The notes beneath the pieces are model-generated. The model did no database searches and was not told the DNA's origin. It saw nothing but the letters and a program-made list of their open reading frames with translations. A stretch of DNA of 64,000 nucleotides, taken from NCBI RefSeq assembly GCF_051401765.1, contig NW_027480423.1, forward strand, positions 8,556,001-8,620,000, in the 5' to 3' direction. Position numbers and translations under genes: made by a program. This document shows positions 46,445 through 59,789 of the stretch, one piece after another. Within the stretch, counting starts at the first letter, position 1. Every line of letters starts with the position of its first letter. The stretch is from Calliopsis andreniformis. Taxonomy: Eukaryota > Arthropoda > Insecta > Hymenoptera > Andrenidae.

Positions 46445-48688
46445 AACGTAGAAATGACAATTACATTCACACTGGTTGCAATTATTCGTTTTATACGATG
46501 GAAAAACTGTTGTATTCATTTTGTATTTGGTGCTTCTGGCGTTGACTTCTTAGGCCTTAACTATTCGATCTGGTTGAGCAGCGCCATAGAGTGAAGCCTA
46601 GGGTGCCCGGAAAGTAGAAATGAACATTATTTTCACACTGGTTGCAATTATTCTTTTTATACGATGGAAAAACTGTTGTATTTATTATGTATTTTATGCT
46701 TCTGACGTTGTATTTTAAGGCCGTAGCTATTCGATGCGGTGGAGCAACGCCCTAGAGTGAAGCCGAGGTTGCCCGGAACCTAGAAATGAACATCACTTTC
46801 AAACTGGTTGCAATTAATCCTTTTATACGATGGAAAAACTGTTGAATTTTTATTGCATTTTATGCTTCCGGCGTTGACTTCTAAGGCCTTAACTATTCAA
46901 TCTGTTGGAGCAACACCCAAGGGTGAAACCTAGGTTGCCCGGAAAGAAGAAATGACGTTAACTTTCATACTGGTTGCAATTACTCGTTTTATATGATGGA
47001 AAAACTGTTGTATTTATATTGTATTTTATGCTTCTGGCGTTCACTTCTTAGGCCCTAACTATTCGATCTGGTGGAACAGCGCCCTAGGGTGAAACCTAGG
47101 TTGCCCGGAACGTAGAAATGACCATAACTTTTACACTGGTAGCAATTATTCGTTTTATACAATGGAAAAACTGTTCTATTTATTTTCTATTTTATGCTTC
47201 GGGCGTTGACTTCTAAGGCCCTCACTGTTTGATCTGGTGGAGCAACGCCCTAGAGTGAAGCCTAGGTTGCCCGGAACGTAGAAATGACCATAACTTTCAC
47301 ACTGGTTGCTATTATTCGTTCTATACATTGGAAAAACTGTTATATTTATATTGTATCTTATGCTTCTGGCGTTGACTTCTTAGGCCCTAACAATTCGATC
47401 TGGTGGGACAACGCCCTAGAGTGAAGCCTAGATTGCCTGGAACGTACAAATGACCATCACTTTCACAAGGGTTGCAATTATTCCTGTTATAGGAGGAAAT
47501 ACTGTTGTATTTCTATTGTATTTTATGCTTCGGGTCGTTGACTGCTAAGGCCCTAACTATTCAATCTGTTGGATCAACGCCCTAGAGTAAAGCCTAGGTT
47601 GCTCGGAATGTAGAAATGACCATAACATTCACGCTGGTTGAAATTATTCGTTTAATACGGTGGAAAAGCTGTTGCATCTTTATTGTATTTTATGATTCTG
47701 GCGTTGACTTCTAAGGCCCTAACTATTCGATCTGGTGGAGCAACGCCCTAGAGTGAAGCCTAGGTTGCCCGGAACGTAGAAATGACCATCACTTTCAAAC
47801 TGGTTGCAATTAATCCTTTTATACGATGGAAAAACTGTTGTATTTTTATTGCATTTTATGCTTCCGGCATTGACTTCTAAGGCCCTAACTATTCAATCTG
47901 TTGGAGCAACGCCCATGTGTGAAGCCTAGGTTGCCCGGAAAGAAGAAATGACGTTAACTTTCATACTGGTTGCAATTATTCGTCTTATACGATGGAAAAA
48001 CTGTTCTATTTATATTGCATTTTATGCTTCTGGCGTTGACTTCTAATGCACTAACTTTTCGATCTGGCGGAGCAACGCCCTAGAGTGAAGCCGAGGTTCC
48101 CCGGAACGTAGAAATGACCATCACTTTCAAACTGGTTGGAATTATTCCTGTTATATGACGGAAAAACTGTTGTATTTTTATTGCATTTTATGCTTCGGGC
48201 ACTGACTTCTATGGCCCTAACTATTCAATCTGTTGGAGCAACGCCCTAGGGTGTAGCCTAGGTTGCCCGGAAAGTAGAAATGACCATAACTTTCATACTG
48301 GTTGCAATCATTCGTTTTATATCATGGAAAAACTGTTGTATTCATATTGTATTTTATGCTGCTGGCGTTCACTTCTTAGGCCCCAACTATTCGATCTGGT
48401 GGAACAACGCCCTGTGGTGAAGTCTAGGTTGCTCGGAACGTAGAAATGACCGTAACTTTCACACTGGTTGCTATTATTCGCTTTATACGATTGAAAAACT
48501 GTTATATTTATATTGTATTTTATGCTTCTGGCGTTGCCTTCTTAGGCCCTAACTGTTCGATCTGGTGGTACAACGCCCTAGGGTGAAGCCTAGGTTGCCC
48601 GGAACGTAGAAATGACCATAACTTTTACACTGGTAGCATTTATTCGTTTTATACAATGGAAAAACCGTTCTATTTATTTTGTATTTTA
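46012..48688 (-). repeat. Dispersed duplication, copy 2 (one monomer fewer)
   Basis: Partner of 35,060-37,902. At about 46,440, GTGACGCCTAGGTTGCCCGG passes straight into GTAGAAATGACAATTACATT; in copy 1 a full monomer lies between. Elsewhere only isolated substitutions separate the copies (for example CCCCAACTATTC at 48,380 versus CCCTAACTATTC). It ends where copy 1 has GCTTCGGGCGTTGAATTATAAGG and this copy has GCTTCTGGCGTTGACTTC. Confidence 0.92.
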
Positions 48689-49579
48689 TGCTTCTGGCGT
48701 TGACTTCTAAGGCCCTAACTATTCCATCTGGTGGAACAACGCCCTAGGGTGAAGCCTAGGTTGCCCGGAAAGTAGAAATAACCATAACTTTCACACTGGT
48801 AGCAATTATTCGTTGTATACGATGGAAAAACAGTTCTTTTTATTTTATATTTTATGCTCCTGGCGTTGACTTCTATGGCCCTAGCTATTCGATTTGGTGG
48901 AGCAACGCCCTAGAGTGGAGCCTAGGTTGCCCGGTACGTAGAAATGACCATTACTTTCACACTGTTTGCAAATATACATTATATACGATGGAAAGTCTGT
49001 TGTATTTATGTTGAATTTTATGCTCCTGGCGTTGACTTCTGAGGCCCTAACTATTTGATCTGGTGGAGCACCGCCCTAGCGTGAAGCCTAGGTTGCCCGG
49101 AACGTAGAAATGACCATTCATTTCACAGTGGCAGCAATTATTCGTTTTATACGATGGAAAAACTGTTTTATTTATTTTGTATTTTATGCTTCGGCCGTTG
49201 ACTTCTAAGGCCCTAACTATTCGACCTGGTGGAGCAACGCCCTAGAGTGAAGCCTAGGTTTCGCGGAACGTAGAAATGACCATAACTTTCACACTGGTAG
49301 CAATTATTCGTTTTATACGATGGAAGAACTGTTTCAATTATTTTGTATTTTATGCTTCGGGCGTTGACTTCTAAGGCCCTAACTATTCGATCTGGTGGAG
49401 CAACGCCCTAGATTGAAGCCTAGGTTGCCCGGAAAGTAGGAAAGACCATAACTTTTACACTGGTAGCATTTATTCGTTTTATACAATGGAAAAACCGTTC
49501 TATTTATTTTGTATTTTATGCTTCTGGAGTTGACTTCTAAGGCCCTCAACTATTCGATCTGGTGGAGCAACGCCCAAGA

Positions 49580-50125
49580 GTGAAGCCTAGGTTGCCCGGA
49601 ACGTACAAATGACCATTACTTTCACACTGTTTGCAATTATTCATTTTATACGATGGAAATGCAGTTGTATTTATATTGCATATTATTCTTCTGGCGTTGA
49701 CTTTTAAGGCCGTACCTATTAGATGTGGTGGAGCAACGCTCTAGAGTGTCGCATAGGTTGCCCGGAACGTAGAAATGACCATTACTTTCACAATGTATGC
49801 GAATATTCATTTTATACGATGGAAAAACTGTTGTACTTATATTGTATTTTATTCTTCTGGCGTTGAATTCTAAGTCCCTAGCTTTTCGATCTCGTGGAGC
49901 AACGCCCTAGAGTGAAACCTAGGTTACCCGGAACGTAGAAATGACCAGTACTTTCACACTGGTGCAGTTATTCCTGTTATACGATGGAAAAACTGTTGCA
50001 CCTTTATTGTATTTTATGCTTCTGGCGTTGACATCTAAGGCCCTAACTGTTTGATCTGGTGGAGCAACGCCCTAGAGTGAAGCCTAGGTTGCCCGGAACG
50101 TAGAAATGACCATAACTTTCACACT
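49580..50125 (-). repeat. Cassette III, copy 1 (3 monomers)
   Basis: GATGGAAATGCAGTTG with TATTCTTCTGGCGTTGAC and TTTTAAGGCCG; AATGTATGCGAATATTC with CTAGCTTTTCGATCTCG; then GTTGCACCTTTATTG with GCGTTGACATCTAAGG. The tag GATGGAAATGCAG lies at 49,652, 54,132, 55,794, 60,276 and 62,270. The 54-kb copy lacks the last monomer type. Confidence 0.85.
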
Positions 50126-51349
50126 GGTTGCAATTATTCCTGTTATAGGATGGAAAGACTGTTGTATTTTTATTGTATTTTATGCTTCACGCGTTGACTT
50201 CTGAGGCCGTAGCTATTCGATGTGGTGGATGAACGCCATAGAGTGAAGCCTAGGTTGCCCGGAACGTAGAAATGTCCATATCTTTCACACTGTTTGCAAT
50301 TATTACTTTTATACGATGGCAATGCTGTTGTATATTTATTGCATTTTATGCTTCGGACATTGACTTCTAAGGACCTAACTATTCAATCTGTTGGAGAAAC
50401 GCCATTGGGTGAAGCCTAGGTTGCCCGGAACGTAGAAATGACCATAACTTTCACACTGGTTGCAATTATTCGTTTTATACGATGGAAAAGCTGTTGTATT
50501 TATATCGTATTTTATGCTTCTGGCGTTGACTCCTTAGGCCCTAACTATTCCATCTGGTGGAACAACGCCCTAGGGTGAAGCGTAGTTTGCCCGGAAAGTA
50601 GAAATGACCATAACTTTCACACTGGTAGCAATTATTCGTTCTATACGATGGAAAAACTGTTATATTTATATTGTATTTTATGCTTCTGGCGTTGACTTCT
50701 TAGGCCCGAACTATTCGATCTGGTGCAACAACGCCCTAGAGTGAAGCCTAGGTTGCCTGGAACGTAGAAATGACCATCACTTTCACACGGGTTGCAACTA
50801 TTCCTGTTATAGGATGGAAAGACTGTTGTATTTTTATTGTATTTTATACTTCAGGCGTTGACTTCTGTGGCCGTAGCTATTCGATGTGGTGGTAGAACGC
50901 CATAGAGTGAAGCCTAGGTTGCCCGGAAAGTAGAAATGACCATAAGTTTCATACTGGTTGCAATTATTCGTTTTATACGATGGAAAACCTGTTGCATTTA
51001 TATTGTATTTTATGCATCAGGCGTTCACTTCTTAGGCCCTAACTATTCGATCTGGTGGAAGAACGCCCTAGGGTGAAGCCTAGGTGGTCCGGAACGTAGA
51101 AATGACCATAACTTTTACACTGGTAGCAATTATTCGTTTTATACAATGGAAAAACTGTTCTATTTATATTGCATTTTATGCTTCGGGCGTTTACTTCTAA
51201 GGCCCTAACTGATTGATCTGGAGGAGCAACGCCCTACTGTGAAGCCCAGATTGCCCGGAACGTTGAAATGACCATAACTTTCACACTGGTAGCAATTATT
51301 CGTTTTATACGATGGAAAAACTGTTCTATTTATTTTGCATTTAATGCTT

Positions 51350-52345
51350 CGAGCGTTGACTTCTAAGGCCCTAACTATTCGATCAGGTGGAGCAACGCCC
51401 TAGAGTGAAGCCTAGGTTGCGCGGAACGTGGAAATGACCATAACTTTCACACTGGTAGCAATTATTCGTTTTATACGATGGAAGAACTGTTTCATTTATT
51501 TTGTATTTTATGCTTCGGGCGTTGACTTCTAAGGCCCTAACTATTCGATCTGGTGGAGTAACGCCCTAGATTGAAGCCTAGGTTGCCCGGTACGACGAAA
51601 TGACCATCACTTTCAAACTGGTTGCAATTATTCGTCTTATACGATGGAAAAGCTGTTGTATTTATATCGTATTTTATGCTTCTGGCGTTGACTTCTTAGG
51701 CCCTAACTATTCCATCTGGTGGAACAACGCCATAGGGTGAAGCCTAGGTTGCCCGGAAAGTAGAAATAACCATAACTTTCACACTGGTAGCAGTTATTCG
51801 TTTTATACGATGGAAAAACTGTTCTATTTATTTTATATTTTATGCTTCTGGCGTTGACTTCTAAGGCCCTAGCTATTCGATTTGGTGGAGCAACGCCCTA
51901 GAGTGGAGCCTAGGTTGCCCGGTACGTAGAAATGACCATTACTTTCACACTGTTTGCAAATATACATTATATACGATGGATAGTCTGTTGTATTTATGTT
52001 GAATTTTATGCTCCTGGCGTTGACTTCTTAGGCCCTAACTATTTGATCTGGTGGAGCACCGCCCTAGCGTGAAGCCTAGGTTGCCCGGAACGTAGAAATG
52101 ACCATTCATTTCACACTGGCAGCAATTATTCGTTTTATACGATGGAAAAACTGTTTTATTTATTTTGTATTTTATGCTTCGGGCGTTGACTTCTAAGGCC
52201 CTAACTATTCGATCTGGTGGAGCAACGCCCTAGAGTGAAGCCTAGGTTGCGCGGAACGTGGAAATGACCATAACTTTCACACTGGTAGCAATTATTCGTT
52301 TTATACGATGGAAGAACTGTTTCATTTATTTTGTATTTTATGCTT
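51350..52345 (-). repeat. 6-mer HOR (996 bp), copy 1
   Basis: Offset is exactly 996 bp (6 x 166): TTTATATCGT at 51,661 and 52,657, CCGCCCTAGC at 52,059 and 53,055. Tags are TTGCGCGGAACGTGG, GGAAGAACTGTTTCATTTAT, CCGGTACGACG and TATGTTGAATTTTATGCTCC. Confidence 0.92.
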
Positions 52346-53360
52346 CGGGCGTTGACTTCTAAGGCCCTAACTATTCGATCAGGTGGAGCAACGCCCTAGA
52401 GTGAAGCCTAGGTTGCGCGGAACGTGGAAATGACCATAACTTTCACACTGGTAGCAATTATTCGTTTTATACGATGGAAGAACTGTTTCATTTATTTTGT
52501 ATTTTATGCTTCGGGCGTTGACTTCTAAGGCCCTAACTATTCGATCTGGTGGAGTAACGCCCTAGATTGAAGCCTAGGTTGCCCGGTACGACGAAATGAC
52601 CATCACTTTCAAACTGGTTGCTATTATTCGTCTTATACGATGGAAAAGCTGTTGTATTTATATCGTATTTTATGCTTCTGGCGTTGACTTCTTAGGCCCT
52701 AACTATTCCATCTGGTGGAACAACGCCATAGGGTGAAGCCTAGGTTGCCCGGAAAGTAGAAATAACCATAACTTTCACACTGGTAGCAATTATTCGTTTT
52801 ATACGATGGAAAAACTGTTCTATTTATTTTATATTTTATGCTTCTGGCGTTGACTTCTAAGGCCCTAGCTATTCGATTTGGTGGAGCAACGCCCTAGAGT
52901 GGAGCCTAGGTTGCCCGGTACGTAGAAATGACCATTACTTTCACACTGTTTGCAAATATACATTATATACGATGGATAGTCTGTTGTATTTATGTTGAAT
53001 TTTATGCTCCTGGCGTTGACTTCTTAGGCCCTAACTATTTGATCTGGTGGAGCACCGCCCTAGCGTGAAGCCTAGGTTGCCCGGAACGTAGAAATGACCA
53101 TTCATTTCACACTGGCAGCAATTATTCGTTTTATACGATGGAAAAACTGTTTTATTTATTTTGTATTTTATGCTTCGGGCGTTGACTTCTAAGGCCCTAA
53201 CTATTCGATCTGGTGGAGCAACGCCCTAGAGTGAAGCCTAGGTTGCGCGGAACGTGGAAATGACCATAACTTTCACACTGGTAGCAATTATTCGTTTTAT
53301 ACGATGGAAGAACTGTTTCATTTATTTTGTATTTTATGCTTCGGGCGTTGACTTCTAAGA
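52346..53360 (-). repeat. 6-mer HOR (996 bp), copy 2
   Basis: Nearly identical to copy 1; small changes include TTGCTATTATTCG for TTGCAATTATTCG near 52,619. The first part of the unit also matches 48.7-49.3 kb at 2,988 bp and 56.4-57.2 kb at 3,819 bp, so this 6-mer is derived from older material in the arm. Confidence 0.91.
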
Positions 53361-54060
53361 CCCTAACTATTCGATCTGGTGGAGTAACGCCCTAGATTGA
53401 AGCCTAGGTTGCCCGGAACGTAGAAAAGACCATAACTTTTACACTGGTAGCACTTATTCGTTTTATACAATGGAAAAACCGTTCTATTTATTTTGTATTT
53501 TATGCATAGGGCGTTGACTTCTAAGGCCCTAACTGTTTGATCTGGTGGAGAACGCCCTGGAGTGAAGCCTAGGTTGCCCGGAACGTACAAATGACCATAA
53601 CTTTCACACTGGTTTCTATTATTCGTTTTATACGATGGAAAAACCGTTATATTTATATTGTATTTTATGCTTCTGGCGTTGACTTCTTAGGCCCGAACTA
53701 TTCGATCTGGTGCAACAACGCCCTAGAGTGAAGCCTAGGTTGCCTGGAACGTAGAAATGACCATCACTTTCACACGGGTTGCAACTATTCCTGTTATAGG
53801 ATGGAAAGACTGTTGTATTTTTATTGTATTTTATACTTCAGGCGTTGACTTCTGTGGCCGTAGCTATTCGATGTGGTAGTAGAACGCCATAGAGTGAAGC
53901 CTAGGTTGCCCGGAAAGTAGAAATGACCATAAGTTTCATACTGGTTGCAATTATTCGTCTAATACGATGGAAAAACTGTTGTATTTATATTGTATTTTAT
54001 GCTTCAGGCGTTCACTTCTTAGGCCCTAACTATTCGATCTGGTGGAACAACGCCCTAGGG
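52590..54060 (-). repeat. 23-mer-offset duplication, copy 1
   Basis: Matches 56,409-57,880 at offset 3,819 bp (23 x 166 + 1), checked at CATCACTTTCAAACTGG (52,606), CCGCCCTAGC (53,055) and GCCCGAACTATTCG (53,691). About 1.47 kb, or 9 monomers. Confidence 0.87.
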
Positions 54061-54440
54061 TGAAGCCTAGGTTGCCCGGAACGTAGAAAAGACCATTACT
54101 TTCACACTGTTTGCAATTATTCATTTTATACGATGGAAATGCAGTTGTACTTGTATTGCATTTTATTCTTCTGGCGTTGACTTTTAAGGCCGTAGCTATT
54201 AGATGTGGTGGAGCAACGCTCTAGAGTGTCGCATAGGTTGCCCAGAACGTAGAAATGACCATTACTTTCACAATGTATGCGAATATTCATTTTATACGAT
54301 GGAAAAACTGTTGTACTTATATTCTATTTTATACTTCTGGCGTTGATTTCTGAGTCCCTAGCTTTTCGATCTCGTGGAGCAACGTCCTAGAGTGAAACCT
54401 AGGTTACCCGGAACGTAGAAATGACCAGTACTTTCACACG
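54060..54440 (-). repeat. Cassette III, copy 2 (partial)
   Basis: Tag at 54,132. It keeps the first two monomers, with TATTCTATTTTATACTTC in the second, then joins a CACACGGGTTGCAATTATTC monomer at about 54,437 instead of the third cassette monomer. Confidence 0.82.
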
Positions 54441-55729
54441 GGTTGCAATTATTCCTGTTATAGGATAGAAAGACTGTTGTATTTTTATTGTATTTTATGC
54501 TTCACGCGTTGACTTCTGAGGCCGTAGCTATTCGATGTGGTGGATGAACGCCATAGAGTGAAGCCTAGGTTGCCCGGAACGTAGAAATGTCCATATCTTT
54601 CACACTGTTTGCAATTATTCATTTTATACGATGGCAATGCTGTTGTATATTTATTGCATTTTATGCTTCGGGCATTGACTTCTAAGGACCTAACAATTCA
54701 ATCTGTTGGAGCAACGCCATTGGGTGAAGCCTAGGTTGCCCGGAACGTAGAAATGACCATAACTTTCACACTGGTTGCAATTATTCGTTTTATACGATGG
54801 AAAAGCTGTTGTATTTATATCGTATTTTATGATTCTGGCGTTGACTTCTTAGGCCCTAACTATTCCATCTGGTGGAACAACGCCCTAGGGTGAAGCGTAG
54901 GTTGCCCGGAAAGTAGAAATGACCATAACTTTCACACTGGTAGCAATTATTCGTTTTATACGATGGAAAAACTGTTCTATTTATTTTGTATTTTATGCTT
55001 CGGGCGTTGACTTCTAAGGCCCTAACTATTCGATCAGGTGGAGCAACGCCCTAGAGTGAAGCCTAGGTTGCCCGGTACTACGAAATGACCATCACTTTCA
55101 AACTGGTTGCAATTATTCGTCTTATACGATGGAAAAGCTGTTGTATTTATATCGTATATTATGCTTCTGGCGTTGACTTCTTAGGCCCTAACTATTCCAT
55201 CTGGTGGAACAACGCCATAGGGTGAAGCCTAGGTTGCCCGGAAAGTAGAAATAACCATAACTTTCACACTGGTTTCTATTATTCGTTTTATACGATGGAA
55301 AAACTGTTGTATTTATTTTGTATTTTATGCTTCGGGCGTTGACTTCTTAGGCCCGAACTATTCGATCTGGTGCAACAACGCCCTAGAGTGAAGCCTAGGT
55401 TGCCCGGAACGTAGAAAAGACCATAACTTTTACACTGGTAGCATTTATTCGTTTTATGCAATGGAAAAACCGTTCTATTTATTTTGTATTTTATGCTTCG
55501 GGCGTTGACTTCTAAGGCCCTAACTGTTTTGATCTGGTGCAGCAACGCCCTGGAGTGAAGCCTAGGTTGCCCGGAGCGTAGAAATGACCATAACTTTCAC
55601 ACTGGTTGCTATTATTCGTTTTATACGGTGGAAAAGCTGTTGTATTTATATCGTACTTTATGCTTCTGGCGTTGACTTCTAAGGCCCTCAACTATTCGAT
55701 CTGGTGGATCAACGCCCTAGAGTGAAGCC

Positions 55730-56250
55730 TAGGTTGCCCGGAACGTACAAATGACCATTACTTTCACACTGTTTGCAATTATTCATTTTATACGATGGAA
55801 ATGCAGTTGTATTTATATTGCATTTTATTCTTCTGGCGTTGACTTTTAAGGCCGTAGCTATTAGATGTGGCAGAGCAACGCTCTAGAGTGTCGCATAGGT
55901 TGCCCGGAACGTAGAAATGACCATTACTTTCACAATGTATGCGAATATTCATTTTATACGATGGAAGAACTGTTGTACTTATATTGTATTTTATTCTTCT
56001 GGCGTTGAATTCTAAGTCCCTAGCTTTTCGATCTCGTGGAGCAGCGCCCTAGAGTGAAGCCTAGGTTACCCGGAACGTAGAAATGACCAGTACTTTCACA
56101 CTGGTTGCAGTTATTCCTGTTATACGATGGAAAAACTGTTGCACCTTTATTGTATTTTATGCTTCTGGCGTTGACATCTAAGGCCCTAACTGTTTGATCT
56201 GGTGGAGCAACGCCCTAGAGTGAAGCCTAGGTTGCCCGGAACGTAGAAAT
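55730..56250 (-). repeat. Cassette III, copy 3
   Basis: Tag at 55,794; complete three-monomer order, with private GGCAGAGCAACGC and GAGCAGCGCCC changes. Confidence 0.84.
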
Positions 56251-56408
56251 GACCTTAACTTTCACACTGGTAGCAATTATTCGTTTTATACGATGGAAAA
56301 ACTGTTCTATTTATTTTGTATTTTATGCTTCGGGCGTTGACTTCTAAGGCCCTAACTATTCGATCAGGTGGAGCAACGCCCTAGAGTGAAGCCTAGGTTG
56401 CCCGGTAC

Positions 56409-57880
56409 GACGAAATGACCATCACTTTCAAACTGGTTGCAATTATTCGTCTTATACGATGGAAAAGCTGTTGTATTTATATCGTATTTTATGCTTCTGG
56501 CGTTGACTTCTTAGGCCCTAACTATTCCATCTGGTGGAACAACGCCATAGGGTGAAGCCTAGGTTGCCCGGAAAGTAGAAATAACCATAACTTTCACACT
56601 GGTAGCAATTATTCGTTTTATACGATGGAAAAACAGTTCTATTCATTTTATATTTTATGCTTCTGGCGTTGACTTCTAAGGCCCTAGCTATTCGATTTGG
56701 TGGAGCAACGCCATAGAGTGGAGCCTAGGTTGCCCGGTACGTAGAAATGACCATTACTTTCACACTGTTTGCAAATATACATTATATACGATGGAAAGTC
56801 TGTTGTATTTATGTTGAATTTTATGCTCCTGGCGTTGACTTCTTAGGCCCTAACTATTTGATCTGGTGGAGCACCGCCCTAGCGTGAAGCCTAGGTTGCC
56901 CGGAACGTAGAAATGTCCATTCATTTCACACTGGCAGCAATTATTCGTTTTATACGATGGAAAAACTGTTTTATTTATTTTGTATTTTATGCTTCGGGCG
57001 TTGACTTCTAAGGCCCTAACTATTCGATCTGGTGGAGCAACGCCCTAGAGTGAAGCCTAGGTTGCGCGGAACGTAGAAATGACCATAACTTTCACACTGG
57101 TAGCAATTATTCGTTTTATACGATGGAAGAACTGTTTCATTTATTTTGTATTTTATGCTTCGGGCGTTGACTTCTAAGGCCCTAACTATTCGATCTGGTG
57201 GAGCAACGCCCTAGATTGAAGCCTAGGTTGCCCGGAACGTAGAAAAGACCATAACTTTTACACTGGTAGCATTTATTCGTTTTATACAATGGAAAAACCG
57301 TTCTATTTATTTTGTATTTTATGCTTCGGGCGTTGACTTCTAAGGCCGTAACTGTTTGATCTGGTGGAGAACGCCCTGGAGTGAAGCCTAGGTTGCCCGG
57401 AACGTAGAAATGACCATAACTTTCACACTGGTTTCTATTATTCGTTTTATACGATGGAAAAACTGTTATATTTATATTGTATTTTATGCTTCTGGCGTTG
57501 ACTTCTTAGGCCCGAACTATTCGATCTGGTGCAACAACGCCCTAGAGTGAAGCCTAGGTTGCCTGGAACGTAGAAATGACTATCACTTTCACACGGGTTG
57601 CAACTATTCCTGTTATAGGATGGAAAGACTGTTGTATTTTTATTGTATTTTATACTTCAGGCGTTGACTTCTGTGGCCGTAGCTATTCGATGTGGTGGTA
57701 GAACGCCATAGAGTGAAGCCTAGGTTGCCCGGAAAGTAGAAATGACCATAAGTTTCATACTGGTTGCAATTATTCGTTTTATACGATGGAAAACCTGTTG
57801 CATTTATATTGTATTTTATGCTTCAGGCATTCACTTCTTAGGCCCTAACTATTCGATCTGGTGGAAGAACGCCCTAGGGT
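56409..57880 (-). repeat. 23-mer-offset duplication, copy 2
   Basis: Partner of 52,590-54,060 with matching landmarks at 56,425, 56,874 and 57,510. It includes the GGTGGAGAACGCCCTGG monomer, which lacks a CA relative to the usual GGAGCAACGCCC. It diverges shortly after GGAAGAACGCCC. Confidence 0.86.
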
Positions 57881-57954
57881 GAAGCCTAGGTTGTCCGGAA
57901 CGTAGAAATGACCATCACTTTCACACTGGTTGCAATTATTCATTTTATACGATG

Positions 57955-58960
57955 GAAAAACTGTTTTATTTATTTTGTATTTTATGCTTCGGGCGTTGAC
58001 TTCTTAGGCCCTAACTATTTGATCTGGTGGAGCACCGCCCTAGCGTGAAGCCTAGGTTGCCCGGAACGTAGAAATGACCATTCATTTCACACTGGTAGCA
58101 ATTATTCGTTTTATACGATGGAAAAACTGTTATATTTATATTGCATTTTATTCTTATGGCGTTGAATTCTAAGTCCCTAGCTATTCGATCTGGTGGAGCA
58201 ACGCCCTAGAGCGAAACCTAGGTTACGCGGAACGTAGAAATGACCAGTACTTTAACACTGTTTGCAGTTATTCCTGTTATACGATGGTAAAACTGTTGCA
58301 CCTTTAGTGTATTTTATGCTTCTGGCGTTGACTTCTAAGGCCCTAACTATTCGATCAGGTGGAGCAACGCCCTAGAGTGAAGACTAGGTTGCTCGAAATG
58401 TAGAAATGACCATCACTTTCACACTGGTTGCAATTATTCATTTTATACGATGGAAAAACTGTTGGACTTATATTGTATTTTATTCTTATGGCGTTGAATT
58501 CTAATTCCCTAGCTATTCGATCTGGTGGAGCAACGCCCTAGAGTGAAACCTAGGTTACCCGGAACGTAGAAATGACCAGTACTTTCATACTGTTTGCAGT
58601 TATTCCTGTTATACGATGGAAAAACCTTTGCGTCTTTATTGTATTTTATGCTTCTGGCGTTGACTTCTAAGGCCATAGCTATTCGATTTGGTGGAGCAAC
58701 GCCCTAGAGTGAAGCCTAGATTGCCCGGAACGTAGAAATGACCATTCATTTCACACTGGTAGCAATTATTCGTTTTATACGATGGAAAAACTGTTTTATT
58801 TATTTTGTATTTTATGCTTCGGGCGTTGACTTCTTAGGCCCTAACTATTTGATCTGGTGGAGCACCGCCCTAGCGTGAAGCCTAGGTTGCCCGGAACGTA
58901 GAAATGACCATTCATTTCACACTGGTAGCAATTATTCGTTTTATACGATGGAAAAACTGT
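57955..58960 (-). repeat. 5-mer-offset pair
   Basis: CTGTTTTATTTATTTTG with CTATTTGATCTGG and GAGCACCGCCCTAGCGTG occurs at 57,955-58,130 and 58,785-58,960, offset exactly 830 bp (CCGCCCTAGC at 58,035 and 58,865). The monomers between carry TTATTCTTATGGCG, seen twice (about 58,148 and 58,480). Confidence 0.8.
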
Positions 58961-59789
58961 TTTATTTATTTTGTGTTTTATGCTTCGGGCGTTGACTTCT
59001 AAGGCCCTAACTATTCGATCTGGCGGAGCAACGCCCTAGAGTGAAGCCTAGGTTGCGCGGAACGTAGAAATGACCATAACTTTCACACTGGTAGCAATTA
59101 TTCGTTTTATACGATGGAGGAACTGTTTCATTTATTTTGTATTTTATGCTTCGGGCGTTCACTTCTAAGGCCCTAACTATTCGATCTGGTGGAGCAACGC
59201 CCTAGATTGAAACCTACGTTGCCCGGAACGTAGAAAAGACCATAACTTTTACACTGGTAGCATTTATTCGTTTTATACATGGGAAAAACCGTTCTATTTA
59301 TTTTGTATTTTATGCTTCGGGCGTTGACTTCTAAGGCCCTAACTGTTTGATCTGGTGGAGAACGCCCTGGATTGAAGCCTAGGTTGCTCGGAACGTAGAA
59401 ATGACCATAACTTTCACACTGGTTTCTATTATTCGTTTTATACGATGGAAAAACTGTTATATTTATATTGTATTTTATGCTTCTGGCGTTGACTTCTTAG
59501 GCCCGAACTATTCGATCTGGTGCAACAACGCCCTAGAGTGAAGCCTAGGTTGCCTGGAACGTAGAAATGACCATCTCTTTCACACGGGTTGCAACTATTC
59601 CTGTTATAGGATGGAAAGACTGTTGTATTTTTATTGTATTTTATACTTCAGGCGTTGACTTCTGTGGCCGTAGCTATTCGATGTGGTGGTAGAACGCCAT
59701 AGAGTGAAGCCTAGGCTGCCCGGAAAGTAGAAATGACCATAAGTTTCATACTGGTTGCAATTATTCGTTCAATACGATGGAAAAACTGT

